Positions 35,501 through 46,133 of a stretch of 64,000 nucleotides of DNA are shown here, in pieces. Location of the stretch: assembly GCF_009720385.1 (NCBI RefSeq), contig NZ_ML769307.1:53510-117509 (forward strand), given 5' to 3'. This DNA is from Catellatospora vulcania. Lineage in GTDB: Bacteria > Actinomycetota > Actinomycetes > Mycobacteriales > Micromonosporaceae. The notes beneath the pieces were generated by a model. The model saw nothing but the letters and a program-made list of their open reading frames with translations, was not told the DNA's origin and did not search any database. How positions within the stretch are numbered: position 1 is the first letter of the stretch; each line of letters opens with the position of its first letter. Made by a program: the position numbers and the translations under genes.

Positions 35501-36454
35501 CTACGCGTATCCCAGGGCCGGGATGACGTCGGCGAGTGTTCGTTCGACGTGCTCGCGGGTCGCGGGGTCGAACTGGTCATGGCGATGGTCCAGGCTGCGT
35601 GGCTGGAACGTCGACCTGGTCGCGAAGTCGTCGACACCGAGCAACTCGAACAGGGCGCGGCGCTGCTCGGGCCAGTCGGCGGCGAGATCCTCGGCCTTCA
35701 CCTCCACATACCGCCTGCCCGCCAGGTCGGCCGTGGCCTTCCAGGCGAGCCAGCGCTCGTAGACCGGTTTGAGCCAGGCGAGCGCACCGTCGACCGTGGG
35801 CGGCGCCCATGGCTGGTCGACGTGTGACGCGACGACCGCGACCGGGTGGCGCTTGACGTGCACGATGGCCGCATCGGGGAAGAGCTCCCAGAGGAAGTCC
35901 ATGCACAGCAGGTTGAACGGTGTCTTCTCGCACCAGATCGGCTTTCCCGCGTCGGCGGCCGCTGCGCCGAACATCGTGTCGACCGTGTGACGAAGGATCT
36001 CCAGCAGTTCTCGCCGATCGCGGAAGTGCCTCGGCAGCACCCGACGATGGCTCTGCGGCTCGAACGGCCCGGCGGGCCAGTCGGCGTGCCCGGACCCTGC
36101 CGCAGGCACGGCCTCGTCGAACGTGCAGGCGACGAGCTGCGGCCACAGCCGTCCCACCGCGTCCCAGTAGTGCCGCTCGCCGATGGCCCCGGCGACGGTG
36201 AGACCACGATCGTCGCGTCCGCCGGGCAGCCGTACGGTCAGCATGTTGCTCAGCCTGCGCAGGGCGTCCTCGCCGACAAACGGGTCGTATCGGACGGTCA
36301 GCGCGTCCGCGAGGTCACGCAGTCCGCCCGGATCGACGATGAACCTGGTCTCCCTCGGGATCCGGTGGATCTGCGGGTGTTCGCCGAGAATAGTCGCGAG
36401 CTGCGACGTTCCCGAACGACCTGTGCCGGCTACGAAGATCGGTGGGGCAGACAT
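35501..36454 (-). CDS. PAPS-dependent sulfotransferase
   Basis: A 317-residue sulfotransferase fold. The 5'-phosphosulfate-binding loop is at the N-terminus (VAGTGRSGTSQLA), and the 3'-phosphate-binding segment reads VHVKRHPVAVVASHVD. It should transfer sulfate from PAPS to a carbohydrate, lipid or small-molecule hydroxyl; the acceptor is unknown. The ATG begins directly at the P-loop strand, as usual. It is divergent from a UGT-type glycosyltransferase (132 bp), so a shared sulfated glycoside pathway is possible but unproven. Confidence 0.88.
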   Translation of the reverse strand: MSAPPIFVAGTGRSGTSQLATILGEHPQIHRIPRETRFIVDPGGLRDLADALTVRYDPFVGEDALRRLSNMLTVRLPGGRDDRGLTVAGAIGERHYWDAVGRLWPQLVACTFDEAVPAAGSGHADWPAGPFEPQSHRRVLPRHFRDRRELLEILRHTVDTMFGAAAADAGKPIWCEKTPFNLLCMDFLWELFPDAAIVHVKRHPVAVVASHVDQPWAPPTVDGALAWLKPVYERWLAWKATADLAGRRYVEVKAEDLAADWPEQRRALFELLGVDDFATRSTFQPRSLDHRHDQFDPATREHVERTLADVIPALGYA

Positions 36455-36586
36455 GGCGTTCAGCTAAGCCCGGGCACCCCGCCGCCGCAACGCGTTTTTC
36501 CCGCTCGCGTGCGGGGCCGGCGACCTCGGTCGAAGATCGAACCGAGGCCCGCGCCGCGGCTCAGAATGGACCACTACTGTGTCGCC

Positions 36587-37864
36587 ATGGCTCGGATCAT
36601 CGTTGCGTCAATGCCGTTCGCAGGTCACGTCGGGGCGATGACCGCGGTGGCCGGTGAGCTGGCGGCCCGCGGCCATGAGGTGCTGGCCTACACCGGGGCG
36701 AAGTACGAGCACCGTTTTCGCGCGGTGGGCGCGCAGTGGCTGCCGTGGGAGCAGGCGACCGACTTCGACGACAGCGACCTCGCGGCGACCTTTCCGCCGG
36801 TCGGTGACGGCAAGGGACTTCGCGGGGGTATGGCCAACGTCGAGCACGTGCTGCTCGGCACCGGGGCCGGGCAGGCAGCCGACCTGCTCGCCGAGGTCTC
36901 GCGCAAACCGGTCGACCTGCTGGTGACCGATCACCTGGCCTTCGGTGTGGCGCTGGCCGGCGAGACCCTCGGTCTGCCCTGGGCGTCGGTGGCGGTGACG
37001 CCGCTGCCGCTGGAGAGCCGGGACCTGCCGCCGCCCGGGTTCCCGGCGCTGCCCGCCAAGGGCCCGCTCGGCCGGGTCCGCGACCGGGCACTGCGATCCG
37101 TGGTGCACGCGGCGGCCGACCGCTTGCTGAACCCGATGCTGAACCGGATGCGCGCCGGCGCCGGCCTGCCCGCGGGCACCGGTGGGATGGACAGTCTGCT
37201 GTCCCCGCACCTGATCCTGGCGCAGGGTGTGCTCGGATTGGACTACCCGCGTGGCGATCTGCCGCCGTACGTCCACTTCGTCGGCCGTCTCGCGGTGGCG
37301 CCGCCGCCGCAGGAACTCCCGCCGTGGTGGCCCGAGGTCGTCGCGGCGCGGGCCGAGGGCCTGCCGGTCGTGCACGTCACCCAGGGGACCCTCGACCTGG
37401 ACCTCACCGACCTGATGAAGCCGGCGATCGCCGGACTCGCCGACGAGCGCGTGCTAGTGGTGTGCACGACCGGTGGCGCGCCGGTCGGCTCACTCGGGCC
37501 GCTGCCGGACAACGTCCGTGTGGCGCCGTTCCTGCCGCACGACCAGCTTCTGCCGCTGACCGACGTCATGGTCACCAATGGCGGTTGGGGCGGGGTGCTG
37601 GCGGCGGTGCAGGCCGGCGTGCCGCTGGTGGTGGCGGGAGCCTCCCTCGACAAGCCTGAAGTGGCCCGCCGGGTCGCCTGGTCCGGGGTCGGCAGGAATC
37701 TGCGCACGGGCAGACCTGGTGCGGCCCGGGTCCGCCGCGCGGTGCGGCAGGTGCTGAGCCGGCCTGAACTCGCCCGGCGCGCGGGGGAGCTGGGGGCGAA
37801 GGTGGCCGCTGCCGGAGGCGCAGGCGCCGCGGCCACCCTGCTCGAAGGCTTGATCCCCGGCTGA
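36587..37864 (+). CDS. UGT/MGT-type glycosyltransferase (GT1)
   Basis: A 425-residue GT-B fold glycosyltransferase. It begins IIVASMPFAGHVGAMTAVAGEL, with the acceptor-domain histidine; the C-terminal donor region has FLPHDQLLPLTDVMVTNGGWGGVLAAVQAGVPLVV, the UGT signature with Asn-Gly-Gly in place of the usual His-Gly-Gly. Acceptors of this group are macrolides, polyketides or other hydrophobic aglycones. ATG 36587 has no ribosome-binding site but lies 6 nt after a TACTGT box, suggesting a leaderless message; an in-frame ATG at 36566 is the alternative. Confidence 0.88.
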   Translation: MARIIVASMPFAGHVGAMTAVAGELAARGHEVLAYTGAKYEHRFRAVGAQWLPWEQATDFDDSDLAATFPPVGDGKGLRGGMANVEHVLLGTGAGQAADLLAEVSRKPVDLLVTDHLAFGVALAGETLGLPWASVAVTPLPLESRDLPPPGFPALPAKGPLGRVRDRALRSVVHAAADRLLNPMLNRMRAGAGLPAGTGGMDSLLSPHLILAQGVLGLDYPRGDLPPYVHFVGRLAVAPPPQELPPWWPEVVAARAEGLPVVHVTQGTLDLDLTDLMKPAIAGLADERVLVVCTTGGAPVGSLGPLPDNVRVAPFLPHDQLLPLTDVMVTNGGWGGVLAAVQAGVPLVVAGASLDKPEVARRVAWSGVGRNLRTGRPGAARVRRAVRQVLSRPELARRAGELGAKVAAAGGAGAAATLLEGLIPG

Positions 37865-37875
37865 TCCTGGATCGC

Positions 37876-37911
37876 CGGGTCAGGGCGAGGTGCGGCTGCA
37901 GAGCTGACCCG
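37876..37911 (+). terminator. Weak hairpin after the glycosyltransferase
   Basis: CGGGTCAG and CTGACCCG form an 8-bp stem with a 20-nt loop, 12 nt beyond the stop. It is a possible but weak terminator before the LuxR regulator gene. Confidence 0.35.
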
Positions 37912-37954
37912 CATGGGGATACCGCGGCCGGGGTGGATCGCCTAGCCTGGCCGG

Positions 37955-40639
37955 ATGCTGGTCGGGCAGGAAGACTTGCTGGCCGAGGCACGCGCGGCGC
38001 TCGCAGCGACCGGCCGGGTCGTGCTGACCGGGCCGCGCGGCATCGGGCGCTCGGCGATCCTGAGCATGCTCGCCGCGGAGCTGACCGCCGGCGGGCGTAC
38101 GGTGGCTCGGCTCGCCCCCGCGCCGGCGACCGCCTACCTGGGTCTGGCCGACCTTCTCGCCCAGGTGGCAGCAGACGCGGTGGACACCTTGCCGTCCCGC
38201 CAGGCCGACGCGGTCGACGCCGTGCTGTGCCGGGGCGCCCAGCAGCCCGTCGATCCGCTGGCGCTCCGCCTGGGCACGCTCGCGCTGATCCGGCAGCTGC
38301 CGGGCGCACCGGTGCTGGTCGTCGACGACGTCCAGTGGCTCGATCCGGCCAGCGCCGACGTGATCGGGTTCGTGGCCGCCCGTGCCGAGCTGACGATGCT
38401 GATGGCGCGGCACGCCACCGCCGAGGCCTGCGCCGGGCTCGACCGCGACGCCGTCGAGTTCGCGGTGCCGAGGCTGACCGTCGCGCAGACGGTGGAGCTG
38501 CTCGGCAGGCACGGCCTGAGCTACCGGGCCGCCGTGCGCGTGCACGCCGCATCGGGCGGGCATCCACGGCTCGCGCTCGCCCTCGCGGCGGCCCCGCGCG
38601 GCAGCGCCCGGCCGTCGGGCGGATTCACCCGCACCGGTGCGGGCGCGGTGTCGCGTACGGTCGAGCAGGCGTGCCGGGACCTGCTCGACGGGGCCACGGC
38701 AGGGGTACGACGGCTGTTGCTGCTCACGGCGCTGGCCGGTCGGCTGCCGGCGCACCTGCTGCACCGCTCGGGCCTGTCCGCCCGTGACGTCGCGTCGGCG
38801 GAGCTCGCCGGGCTGGTGCACGGCGAACCCGATGACCACCTCTGCCTCAGCGCGGACGTGCTGGCCGAGCTCGTGATCGCCGACGCCGGGCCGCACGAGG
38901 TCGTCGCCGGGCACCGCGACCTCGCCGACGCCGCACCCGACGAGCCGACCAGGTTGTGGCACGTCGCGATGACGGCCGACGAGCCCGACGCCGCGCTCGC
39001 CCACGCCCTGGCCGAAGCGTGCGTGACGGTGCGCGCGCAGGGCCGCCCGCGGCGTGCCGCCGAGCTGGCTTTGCGGGCCGTCGACCTGGCCCCGACCGGT
39101 CTGGACCGGACCACGGTGGTGCGCTGGCTGTGCGACGCCGCCCAGGACGCCGGGACCGCAGGGGACGTGCCGCTGGTCCGGCGCATGCTGGGCCGGTTGG
39201 AGGGCGTCAACGCCCCGGCCGCGGACCGCGCCCGGGCCCGGCTGTCCGCGTTCGACGCGGCCGGGCAGGATCTCGACGGCTGCGACGAGCTGCTGTCGAC
39301 GGTGCTCAGCGAGGCCAGCGGGCACCCGGGCCTGCTGGCCGAGGCTCACCTGCGGCTGGCGGTGCGAGCCAACATCGCCGAGGGTTCGCCGCCGCGGGCC
39401 GCGGTGCACGCCCGCCGCGCCGTGCAGTATGCGGTGACCGCGCGGCACCGGGTCGCGCAGGCGTCGAGCCTGGCCTACCTGGCCCTGATGCAGCGCGTGA
39501 TCGGTGACGGGGCGGCGGCGCAGACGCTGGTCGAGGCGTTGGCGGTGCCCGCCGCACAGGACTGGATGCGGATCACGAACTCGCCGCTGCACGTCTCCGC
39601 CCGGCATGCGTTCTTCGACGACCGGCTCGACGACGCGCGGCAGGAACTGCTGGCCATGCTGCCGTCGGCCGAGTCGGTGGGCGTGCCCGAGGACCAGGTG
39701 GAGGTGTTGCGGGCGCTGGCCGAGGTGGAGGTGCGGATGGGCCGGTGCGCGTCGGCGCTGGGCCATGTCGGGCGGGCGATCACGATCACCGAACGGACGG
39801 CCATGTCACCCGGCCCGACCTGGTACACCGCGGCTGTGGTCGAACTCGCGGCGGGCAGCCCGGCCAGGGCCGCCGCGCTCGCCGACGCGGCGGTGCGCGC
39901 CTCGGCCGAGGAGCACGACCGGATCTACCTCACCCGGGCGTTGTATGCGCGCGGGTTGACCCGGCTGGCCGCTGGGGACGCGGCGGGGGCGGTGGAGTCG
40001 TTGCGGGCGGTGCAGGAGCTGGACCAGCAGCAGCATGCCCGCGACCCGTCGATGCTGCGCTGGCACGGCGACCTGGCTGAGGCGCTGGTCGGGGTCGGTG
40101 CGACGGCCGCTGCCGAGCTGCTGATCGAGCAGGCCCGCGGGCTGGCCGGTGCGATGGGCCACGCCGGGGTGCTGGCGGCGCTGGACCGGGCCGACGGGGT
40201 GCTGCTGTGCGCTAAGGGCGGCACGTCGGCGGCGGTGGAGACGCTGGGGCGGTCGGTGGCCGCGTTCACGCGCCTGGGCATGCCGTTGGAGCAGGCGCGT
40301 TCGCTGCTGGCGCTGGCTTCGGTGCAGCGGCGTCAGCGCCGCTGGGCGGCGTCGCGTGACACTGCCGGGCTCGCCGAGGCGATCTACCGGGAACGGGGCG
40401 GCACACCGTGGGCGGCGGCCCGTGCCGCGCAGCCCGGCCCGGCGGAGCGCACTGGGCTCAACGCGGCCGATGCGCGCATCGTGGAGATGGTCGCGGCGGG
40501 GGCGAAGAATCGCGAGATCGCCAACGCGCTGTTCCTCAGTGTCAAGACGGTGGAGTCCTCGCTGACCAGGATCTACCGCATAATGGGCGTACGCTCGCGG
40601 GTCCAGCTGTCGATGCTGCTGGCCGCCGAGGCGCAGTAG
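37955..40639 (+). CDS. Large ATP-binding LuxR-family regulator (LAL-like)
   Basis: 894 residues. An N-terminal AAA/NACHT-like ATPase (about 1-200), a long helical TPR-like middle (about 350-800), and a C-terminal LuxR helix-turn-helix (about 838-890: ADARIVEMVAAGAKNREIANAL, then SVKTVESSLTRIYRIMGVRSR). The P-loop reads GPRGIGRS, with Arg31 replacing the invariant Lys; Walker B (VLVVDDVQWLD) is intact. LAL proteins activate secondary-metabolite or catabolic genes; with the altered P-loop this one may bind but not turn over ATP. It precedes the secreted protease gene, a possible target. Confidence 0.92.
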   Translation: MLVGQEDLLAEARAALAATGRVVLTGPRGIGRSAILSMLAAELTAGGRTVARLAPAPATAYLGLADLLAQVAADAVDTLPSRQADAVDAVLCRGAQQPVDPLALRLGTLALIRQLPGAPVLVVDDVQWLDPASADVIGFVAARAELTMLMARHATAEACAGLDRDAVEFAVPRLTVAQTVELLGRHGLSYRAAVRVHAASGGHPRLALALAAAPRGSARPSGGFTRTGAGAVSRTVEQACRDLLDGATAGVRRLLLLTALAGRLPAHLLHRSGLSARDVASAELAGLVHGEPDDHLCLSADVLAELVIADAGPHEVVAGHRDLADAAPDEPTRLWHVAMTADEPDAALAHALAEACVTVRAQGRPRRAAELALRAVDLAPTGLDRTTVVRWLCDAAQDAGTAGDVPLVRRMLGRLEGVNAPAADRARARLSAFDAAGQDLDGCDELLSTVLSEASGHPGLLAEAHLRLAVRANIAEGSPPRAAVHARRAVQYAVTARHRVAQASSLAYLALMQRVIGDGAAAQTLVEALAVPAAQDWMRITNSPLHVSARHAFFDDRLDDARQELLAMLPSAESVGVPEDQVEVLRALAEVEVRMGRCASALGHVGRAITITERTAMSPGPTWYTAAVVELAAGSPARAAALADAAVRASAEEHDRIYLTRALYARGLTRLAAGDAAGAVESLRAVQELDQQQHARDPSMLRWHGDLAEALVGVGATAAAELLIEQARGLAGAMGHAGVLAALDRADGVLLCAKGGTSAAVETLGRSVAAFTRLGMPLEQARSLLALASVQRRQRRWAASRDTAGLAEAIYRERGGTPWAAARAAQPGPAERTGLNAADARIVEMVAAGAKNREIANALFLSVKTVESSLTRIYRIMGVRSRVQLSMLLAAEAQ

Positions 40640-40781
40640 CCGCCCGATCCGGTTGCCCGGCAAGGGAAAACCCTGATCGTGCCCAGCGCCATCCAAGGGT
40701 TTCCTCTATTTCGATCTATGCGGATATCCGGTTGGCTCCCCCCAGCCGCATCGCGAGGTGCGGCAGGAGGAGGAGTCACTC

Positions 40782-43700
40782 ATGAAGCACAGAGCCGGCC
40801 TCGCGGCCGTGGCGGCAGGTTTGATCCTTGCCGGCAGCCTCGTGGCCGTCACCGGGCTGACCGCGTCGGCCGCCGACACCCTGGCGGTTCCCGCAGCCGA
40901 ACCCCGTCTGGACCCGGCGGCGCGCGCGGTCGCCGCCGCAGACCGGGCCGCCGTCAACGGTCTCGACGCGCTGCGCAAGCACAGCAGCGCGGAGGAGTTC
41001 GACCGGCGTGCCGTCTACCGCGGCACGACACCGGCCGCACAGGACCTCTACTACGTCTCCTATGACCGCACCTACCGGGGCCTGCCGGTCGTCGGCGGCG
41101 ACGCCGTCGTGGCGACCGACGCCGCAGGCAAGGTGCTGGGCACCGTGTCGGCGAGCAATGCCGACATCGCCGTCGACACGCGCGCCACGGTCACCGCCGC
41201 ACGGGCGGTCGCCGCGGCCAGGCAGGGCTACGTCCGGGTCGAGAACATCACCGACCCGCGCCTGGTGGTGCTCGTGGTCAATCAGCCCCGGCCGGTCCTG
41301 GCCTGGCAGGTGCAGATCTCGGGCCGGACCAAGGCGCAGCCCAGCCGCAAGAACTTCTACGTCGACGCGAGGACGGGCAAGGTCGCGTACGCGCAGGAGG
41401 AGATCCAGGCGGGCACCGGCACCGGTGTCTGGAGCGGTGCGAACCTGCAGATCCCGACGTCGGGGTCCAGCGGCAACTACCAGATGCGCGACACGAGCCG
41501 GGGCATCAGCTGCGCCAACTACAGCAACGGCACCGGTGCGATCTTCACCGACGCTGACGACGTGTGGGGCAGCACCAGCAAGACCGACAAGGTGGCGGGC
41601 TGCGTCGACGTCTTCCACACCAGCGCCAGGCAGTCCGACATGGTCAACCAGTGGCTGGGCCGCAACGGGCTCAACGGCAACGGCGGCGCGTGGCCGTCGT
41701 ATGTGGGCCTGGCCGACCGCAACGCGTACTGGGACTACGTGCCCAACGCGACCCTGTTCGGCTACAACGCGGCCAGCCAGTGGCTGACCGCCATGGACGT
41801 GGTGGGCCACGAGAACGGCCACGGCATCGACGAGAACACCCCCGGCGGCACCTCGCAGGAGGCCGGGCTGGGCGAGGGCACCGGCGACATCTTCGGCGCG
41901 CTGACCGAGCACTTCATCAACAGCTCGGTCGACGTGCCGGACTACGAGACCGGCGAGATGGTCAACTTCTCCGGCAACGGCAAGCCGCTGCGCTACATGT
42001 ACAACCCGTCGCTGGACGGGCGCAGCCCCAACTGCTACTCGTCGTCGATCCCGAACACCGAGGTCCACGACGCGGCCGGCCCGCTGAACCACTGGTTCTA
42101 CCTGCTGGCCGAGGGCAGCAGCCCGGGCAATGGCAAGCCGAACAGCCCGATCTGCTCCGGCGGCCCGTCGTCGGTCACCGGTGTCGGCATCCAGAACGCC
42201 GGCAAGGTCTTCTACAACGCGATGCTGCTCAAGACGTCGGGCATGACGTACAAGAAGTACCGCATCGCGACCCTGCAGGCGGCGAAGAACCTCGACGCCA
42301 CCTGCGGCCTGTACCTCAAGACCAAGGCGGCCTGGGACGCGGTCACCCTGCCGGCCCAGTCCGGCGAGGCCACGTGCACCCCGTCGGGCAGCGACTGGTC
42401 GATCTCGCTGAACCCCGCCGCGGGCACGGTGCAGCCGGGCAGCTCGGTCAACGCGACGGTGTCGACGACCACGACCGGCGGCAGCGCGCAGAACGTGACG
42501 CTGAGCGCGTCGGGCGCGCCGTCCGGGGTGAGCGTGTCGTTCAGCCCGTCGTCGGTGCAGACCGGCAACAGCTCGACGATGACCGTGTCCACCACGGCGG
42601 GAACCGCTGCGGGCACGTACACCATCACGGTCAACGGTGACGGCACGACGGATCACTCCGCGCAGTACACGCTCACCGTCGGCAGCACCAACCCGACGCC
42701 CACCGCGCCGGACATCGACGTGGCCAAGGTGCAGGCGCACCTGAGCCAGTTCGGCACGATCGCCTCCAGCAACGGCGGCAACCGCCGCGCCGGGTCGGCC
42801 GGTTACACCGCGTCGGTGAACTACGTGAAGGGCAAGCTGGAGGCGGCCGGGTACACGGTCACCCTGCAGGACTGCACCAGCTGCACCTACCGCTCCAACA
42901 ACCTGATCGCCGACTGGCCGGGCGGCCCGTCCGACCAGGTCGTCATGTTCGGCGCCCACCTGGACGGCGTGTCGGCCGGTCCCGGCATCAACGACAACGC
43001 CTCGGGTTCGTCGATCCTGCTCGAATCGGCGCTCGCGCTGGCCGCGGGCAACCCGACGCTGGCCAAGCACGTCCGGTTCGGCTGGTGGACGGACGAGGAG
43101 CAGGGCCTCAACGGCTCGCGGTTCTACGTCAACTCGCTGACGGCGGCGCAGAAGTCGGCGATCAAGGGTTACTACAACTTCGACATGGTCGCCTCGACCA
43201 ACGGCGGCTACTTCATCAACAACATCAGCACCGCGACCTCGGCGCCGATGAAGGAGTACTGGGACTCGCTGAACCTCCAGCCGGAGGAGAACGTCGAGGG
43301 CCAGGGCCGTTCCGACGACGCGTCGTTCAAGAACGCCGGCATCCCCACCAGCGGCTACGCCACCGGCGCGGGCAACAGCAAGACCTCGGCGCAGGCGGGC
43401 AAGTGGGGCGGCACGGCGGGATCGTCCTACGACCCCTGCTACCACCAGTCCTGCGACACCACCAACAACATCAACGCGACGGCGCTCAACCGCAGCGCCG
43501 ACGGGTTGGCGTACACGATCTGGAAGACCGCGGTGAGCACCGGGCCCGGCCCGTCGCCGTCGCCGAGCGCCTCGCCCAGCAGCGGCCCGTCGCCGTCGCC
43601 GTCGGCCTCGCCGAGCACTCCGCCGTCGCCGTCGCCCTCGCCGACCCCGCCGGGCGGCCGGACGTTCACCAACGGCGCCGACTTCCAGATCGTCGACAAC

Positions 43701-44000
43701 CGCATCTACAGCCCGGTCGTGTCCAACGCCACGGGTCTGGCGGTCTCACCGGTGCGGCTGTCGATCACGATTCAGCACACCTGCTCCGAGGACCTGGGGA
43801 TCAGCCTGATCGACCCCAGCGGCCTGATCTACGCGGTCAAGACCTCGGGCAGCGGCAACTACGAGTGCACCCCGTTCGGCGGCACACGCACCTACAGCGT
43901 GCCGCTGACCGCCCTGGCCGCGGGCACCTGGCAGTTGCGGGTGACCGACTACGGCCCGGGTGACTACGGCGTGCTCGACACCTGGTCGATCACGCTGTGA
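40782..44000 (+). CDS. Secreted M4-M28 double metallopeptidase with P domain
   Basis: A 1072-residue exported protein. Signal peptide (1-31); FTP/PepSY propeptide (about 45-200); thermolysin-type M4 domain (about 210-530) with H343, H347 (HENGH), E365 and H437; an Ig-like domain (about 536-636); M28 aminopeptidase (about 645-915) with H726/D728, D738, E772/E773, D801 and H888; a Pro/Ser linker (about 921-958); and a proprotein-convertase P domain (about 960-1072). Both zinc sites look complete, so endo- and exopeptidase activity sit in one chain. ATG 40782 has a GGAGGAGGAG site. Confidence 0.93.
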   Translation: MKHRAGLAAVAAGLILAGSLVAVTGLTASAADTLAVPAAEPRLDPAARAVAAADRAAVNGLDALRKHSSAEEFDRRAVYRGTTPAAQDLYYVSYDRTYRGLPVVGGDAVVATDAAGKVLGTVSASNADIAVDTRATVTAARAVAAARQGYVRVENITDPRLVVLVVNQPRPVLAWQVQISGRTKAQPSRKNFYVDARTGKVAYAQEEIQAGTGTGVWSGANLQIPTSGSSGNYQMRDTSRGISCANYSNGTGAIFTDADDVWGSTSKTDKVAGCVDVFHTSARQSDMVNQWLGRNGLNGNGGAWPSYVGLADRNAYWDYVPNATLFGYNAASQWLTAMDVVGHENGHGIDENTPGGTSQEAGLGEGTGDIFGALTEHFINSSVDVPDYETGEMVNFSGNGKPLRYMYNPSLDGRSPNCYSSSIPNTEVHDAAGPLNHWFYLLAEGSSPGNGKPNSPICSGGPSSVTGVGIQNAGKVFYNAMLLKTSGMTYKKYRIATLQAAKNLDATCGLYLKTKAAWDAVTLPAQSGEATCTPSGSDWSISLNPAAGTVQPGSSVNATVSTTTTGGSAQNVTLSASGAPSGVSVSFSPSSVQTGNSSTMTVSTTAGTAAGTYTITVNGDGTTDHSAQYTLTVGSTNPTPTAPDIDVAKVQAHLSQFGTIASSNGGNRRAGSAGYTASVNYVKGKLEAAGYTVTLQDCTSCTYRSNNLIADWPGGPSDQVVMFGAHLDGVSAGPGINDNASGSSILLESALALAAGNPTLAKHVRFGWWTDEEQGLNGSRFYVNSLTAAQKSAIKGYYNFDMVASTNGGYFINNISTATSAPMKEYWDSLNLQPEENVEGQGRSDDASFKNAGIPTSGYATGAGNSKTSAQAGKWGGTAGSSYDPCYHQSCDTTNNINATALNRSADGLAYTIWKTAVSTGPGPSPSPSASPSSGPSPSPSASPSTPPSPSPSPTPPGGRTFTNGADFQIVDNRIYSPVVSNATGLAVSPVRLSITIQHTCSEDLGISLIDPSGLIYAVKTSGSGNYECTPFGGTRTYSVPLTALAAGTWQLRVTDYGPGDYGVLDTWSITL

Positions 44001-44043
44001 CAGCCAGGTGACGAAAGACCGGCTCCCCCCGGGATAGCGAAAC

Positions 44044-44076
44044 ACCGGTGCCGTGCCAGTCAGGCACGGCACCGGT
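44044..44076. terminator. Bidirectional hairpin terminator
   Basis: A 14-bp perfect stem (ACCGGTGCCGTGCC with its complement) closes an AGTCA loop, between the convergent M4-M28 and S1 protease genes, and can serve both. Confidence 0.8.
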
Positions 44077-44091
44077 TCGTCGTGTCCGGGG

Positions 44092-44931
44092 TCAGGGGAT
44101 CGTCAGCCCGTACACGGCAAGGATCTCACCGATGGGCTGGTAGTACGTGGTGCCGCCGGCGGTGCAGTTGCCGGTGCCGCCGGACAGGATGCCCAGGATG
44201 AGCCCGCCGGAGGTGTAGAGCGGCCCACCGCTGTCACCGTTCTCCGCGCAGATGTTCGTCCTGATCAGACCGGTGACGGTGCCGTCGGGGTAGTTGACGG
44301 TGGCGTTCAGCGCGGTGACGGTGCCGCAGCGTACGCCGGTGGTCGCGCCGCTGCGGCAGACCGCCTGGCCGACGTGGGCGCTGCCGGTCCCGTACAGCTG
44401 CAGCAGGCCGGGATAGGTGTTGACGGCGCTGGGGTGGCTGAGCCGGCTCGTGTATTTGATCAAGCCGTAGTCGTTGCCGGGAAAGCTGCTCGCGGTGCGC
44501 GTGCCGATCGCGATGGTGTGGGCGCTGTTGGTCCACCAGGTCGCGGAGCTGTTCGTGCAGTGCCCCGCGGTGATCAGGTAGTAGGTGCTGCCGCTGCGCG
44601 CGTTCGCGCCCAGCGAGCAGCGTGACGTGCTGCCGTAGATCGCGTCGCCGCCGGCCAGCATCGTGCGCAGGCGGCCGGGTTCGCGGCGCACGTCGACGCC
44701 GGCTCCGCGCAGACCGTCACGCAGGCGTGCGGCCTGCTGTTCGGTCACCGTTTCGTCGAGTGTCACGGTCGTGCGCCCGGTGGCCGGGTCGACGGTCCAG
44801 GCGGTGCCGGGGGTCTGGGTGACTTCGGCGGTGGGGAGCCGGGTCTCGCGCGCGGCTGCCGGGGTGGCGGTCGCGGCGGTGGCCACGAGCACCGCCACAG
44901 TAGCGACAGCGAGGCGGAAAGGGCGTCTCAT
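44092..44931 (-). CDS. Secreted chymotrypsin-like (S1, streptogrisin-like) serine protease
   Basis: A 279-residue exported protease. Signal peptide (about 1-28), a propeptide (about 29-95; ETVTEQQAARLRDGL), and a mature S1 domain with catalytic H124 (TAGHC), D154 (NDYGLIKY) and S234 (GDSGGP). Cysteine pairs fit the streptogrisin/alpha-lytic group. ATG 44931 is preceded by CGGAGGG. It is convergent with the M4-M28 protease and tandem downstream of the solitary mraY. Confidence 0.93.
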   Translation of the reverse strand: MRRPFRLAVATVAVLVATAATATPAAARETRLPTAEVTQTPGTAWTVDPATGRTTVTLDETVTEQQAARLRDGLRGAGVDVRREPGRLRTMLAGGDAIYGSTSRCSLGANARSGSTYYLITAGHCTNSSATWWTNSAHTIAIGTRTASSFPGNDYGLIKYTSRLSHPSAVNTYPGLLQLYGTGSAHVGQAVCRSGATTGVRCGTVTALNATVNYPDGTVTGLIRTNICAENGDSGGPLYTSGGLILGILSGGTGNCTAGGTTYYQPIGEILAVYGLTIP

Positions 44932-45020
44932 CGCGTCCCTCCGAGGTTTGTGGACAGGGGATGAGACAAGGATGACATCGACGGACGTCGACATGCAACG
45001 GACCGGGGGTGCTGGGCGGG

Positions 45021-46133
45021 TCACGTCACGTTCTGAAGGAAGTCGCCGTAGAACAAGCCGAGGCCGATCGCGACACTCGCCGCGGCGACAATCCAGAGCC
45101 GCACGACGACATTGACTTCGGGCCAGCCACCGAGTTCGAAATGATAGTGAATCGGCGACATCCGGAATACCCGCTTGCCCCTCGTGCGGAATGAGATGAC
45201 CTGGATGACCACGGACATCAGGCTGATCACGAACAGGAACCCGATGATCGGCAACAGCAGGCTGGTGCGCGTGGCCATGGCGAAGGCGGCCATCAACCCG
45301 CCGAGGCCGAGTGCGCCGGCGTCGCCCATGATGATCTTCGCGGGTGAGGTGTTCGACCAGAGGAAGCCCACGCATGCGGCGCAGATGGCGGCGGCGATCA
45401 TCGCCACTTCGAGCGGATCGCGGACCGAGTAGCAGTAGGCGTTCAGGTCGGCCGCGTAACCCTTGGTGTCGGCACACCAGTGCTGATACTGCCAGTAGCC
45501 GATGATCGCATACGCGCCGGTGACCACGATCGACGCGCCGGTGGCCAGGCCGTCCATGCCGTCGGCCAGGTTGACCGCATTGCTCATGAACATGACCATC
45601 AACACGAACAGGATGACCGCGCCGACTTTGGTGACGTCGAGCCATGAGATGTCTTTTATGAACGATATCTTGGTCGAGCCGACCGTCTCCCCGTTGGATG
45701 ACGGGTAATACATCGCGACAACCCCGAAGGTGGTGCCCACCAGCAGCTGGCCGAGCAGTTTGCCCTTTGCGCTCAGCCCGGCGCTGCTCTTCAGGACCAC
45801 CTTCATGTAGTCGTCGACAAAACCGATCGCGCCGCAGAAGACGAACACGCCCAGCAGCACGAGACCGGTGACGGTCGGGCCGACCTGGCCCAACTGGCCC
45901 TCTGGCAGGCCGTGTAGCGCAAAGTGTCCGACCACGTAGGCGATGACCGTGGCCAGGATGAACGCCAGTCCACCCATGGTCGGCGTGCCGCGCTTGCCTT
46001 CGTTGGACTTGAGGGCCAGCTCGTCTCTGATGGGCTGGCCGGCCTTCAGCCGGTTCATGAGCTTGGCGAGCAGAGGTGTGCCGAGCAACGACAATAGGAA
46101 CGCCACCGCCGCCGCGGCGATCACGGCTCTCAC
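45021..46133 (-). CDS. mraY: MraY-like phospho-MurNAc-pentapeptide transferase, solitary and divergent
   Basis: A 370-residue polytopic transferase that would make lipid I on undecaprenyl phosphate. D107/D108 (FVDDYMK), [13 protein letters not shown] (D191, D194), and D271 are present. Two normally conserved blocks differ: MGDTGSLALGG reads [11 protein letters not shown], and the HHH motif near the C-terminus reads IHYHFE (H329-Y330-H331). GTG 46133 is the start. It is not in a dcw cluster but sits divergent from a cis-prenyltransferase. Base composition is locally less GC-rich than its neighbours. It is probably a second copy, possibly specialised or resistant to a MraY inhibitor (inference). 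Confidence 0.88.
   Translation of the reverse strand: MRAVIAAAAVAFLLSLLGTPLLAKLMNRLKAGQPIRDELALKSNEGKRGTPTMGGLAFILATVIAYVVGHFALHGLPEGQLGQVGPTVTGLVLLGVFVFCGAIGFVDDYMKVVLKSSAGLSAKGKLLGQLLVGTTFGVVAMYYPSSNGETVGSTKISFIKDISWLDVTKVGAVILFVLMVMFMSNAVNLADGMDGLATGASIVVTGAYAIIGYWQYQHWCADTKGYAADLNAYCYSVRDPLEVAMIAAAICAACVGFLWSNTSPAKIIMGDAGALGLGGLMAAFAMATRTSLLLPIIGFLFVISLMSVVIQVISFRTRGKRVFRMSPIHYHFELGGWPEVNVVVRLWIVAAASVAIGLGLFYGDFLQNVT

Noticed and set aside
36566-36586. ATG 36566 as start of the GT1 glycosyltransferase
   Set aside because: The fold begins at residue 3 after ATG 36587, and a -10-like TACTGT box lies between the two ATGs.
40776-43445. An 889-codon open frame on the - strand
   Set aside because: It is antisense to the M4-M28 gene and has no motif of its own.
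43550-43660. Short tandem repeats resembling a repeat array
   Set aside because: They are the codons of the Pro/Ser linker between the M28 and P domains, not a CRISPR array or satellite.
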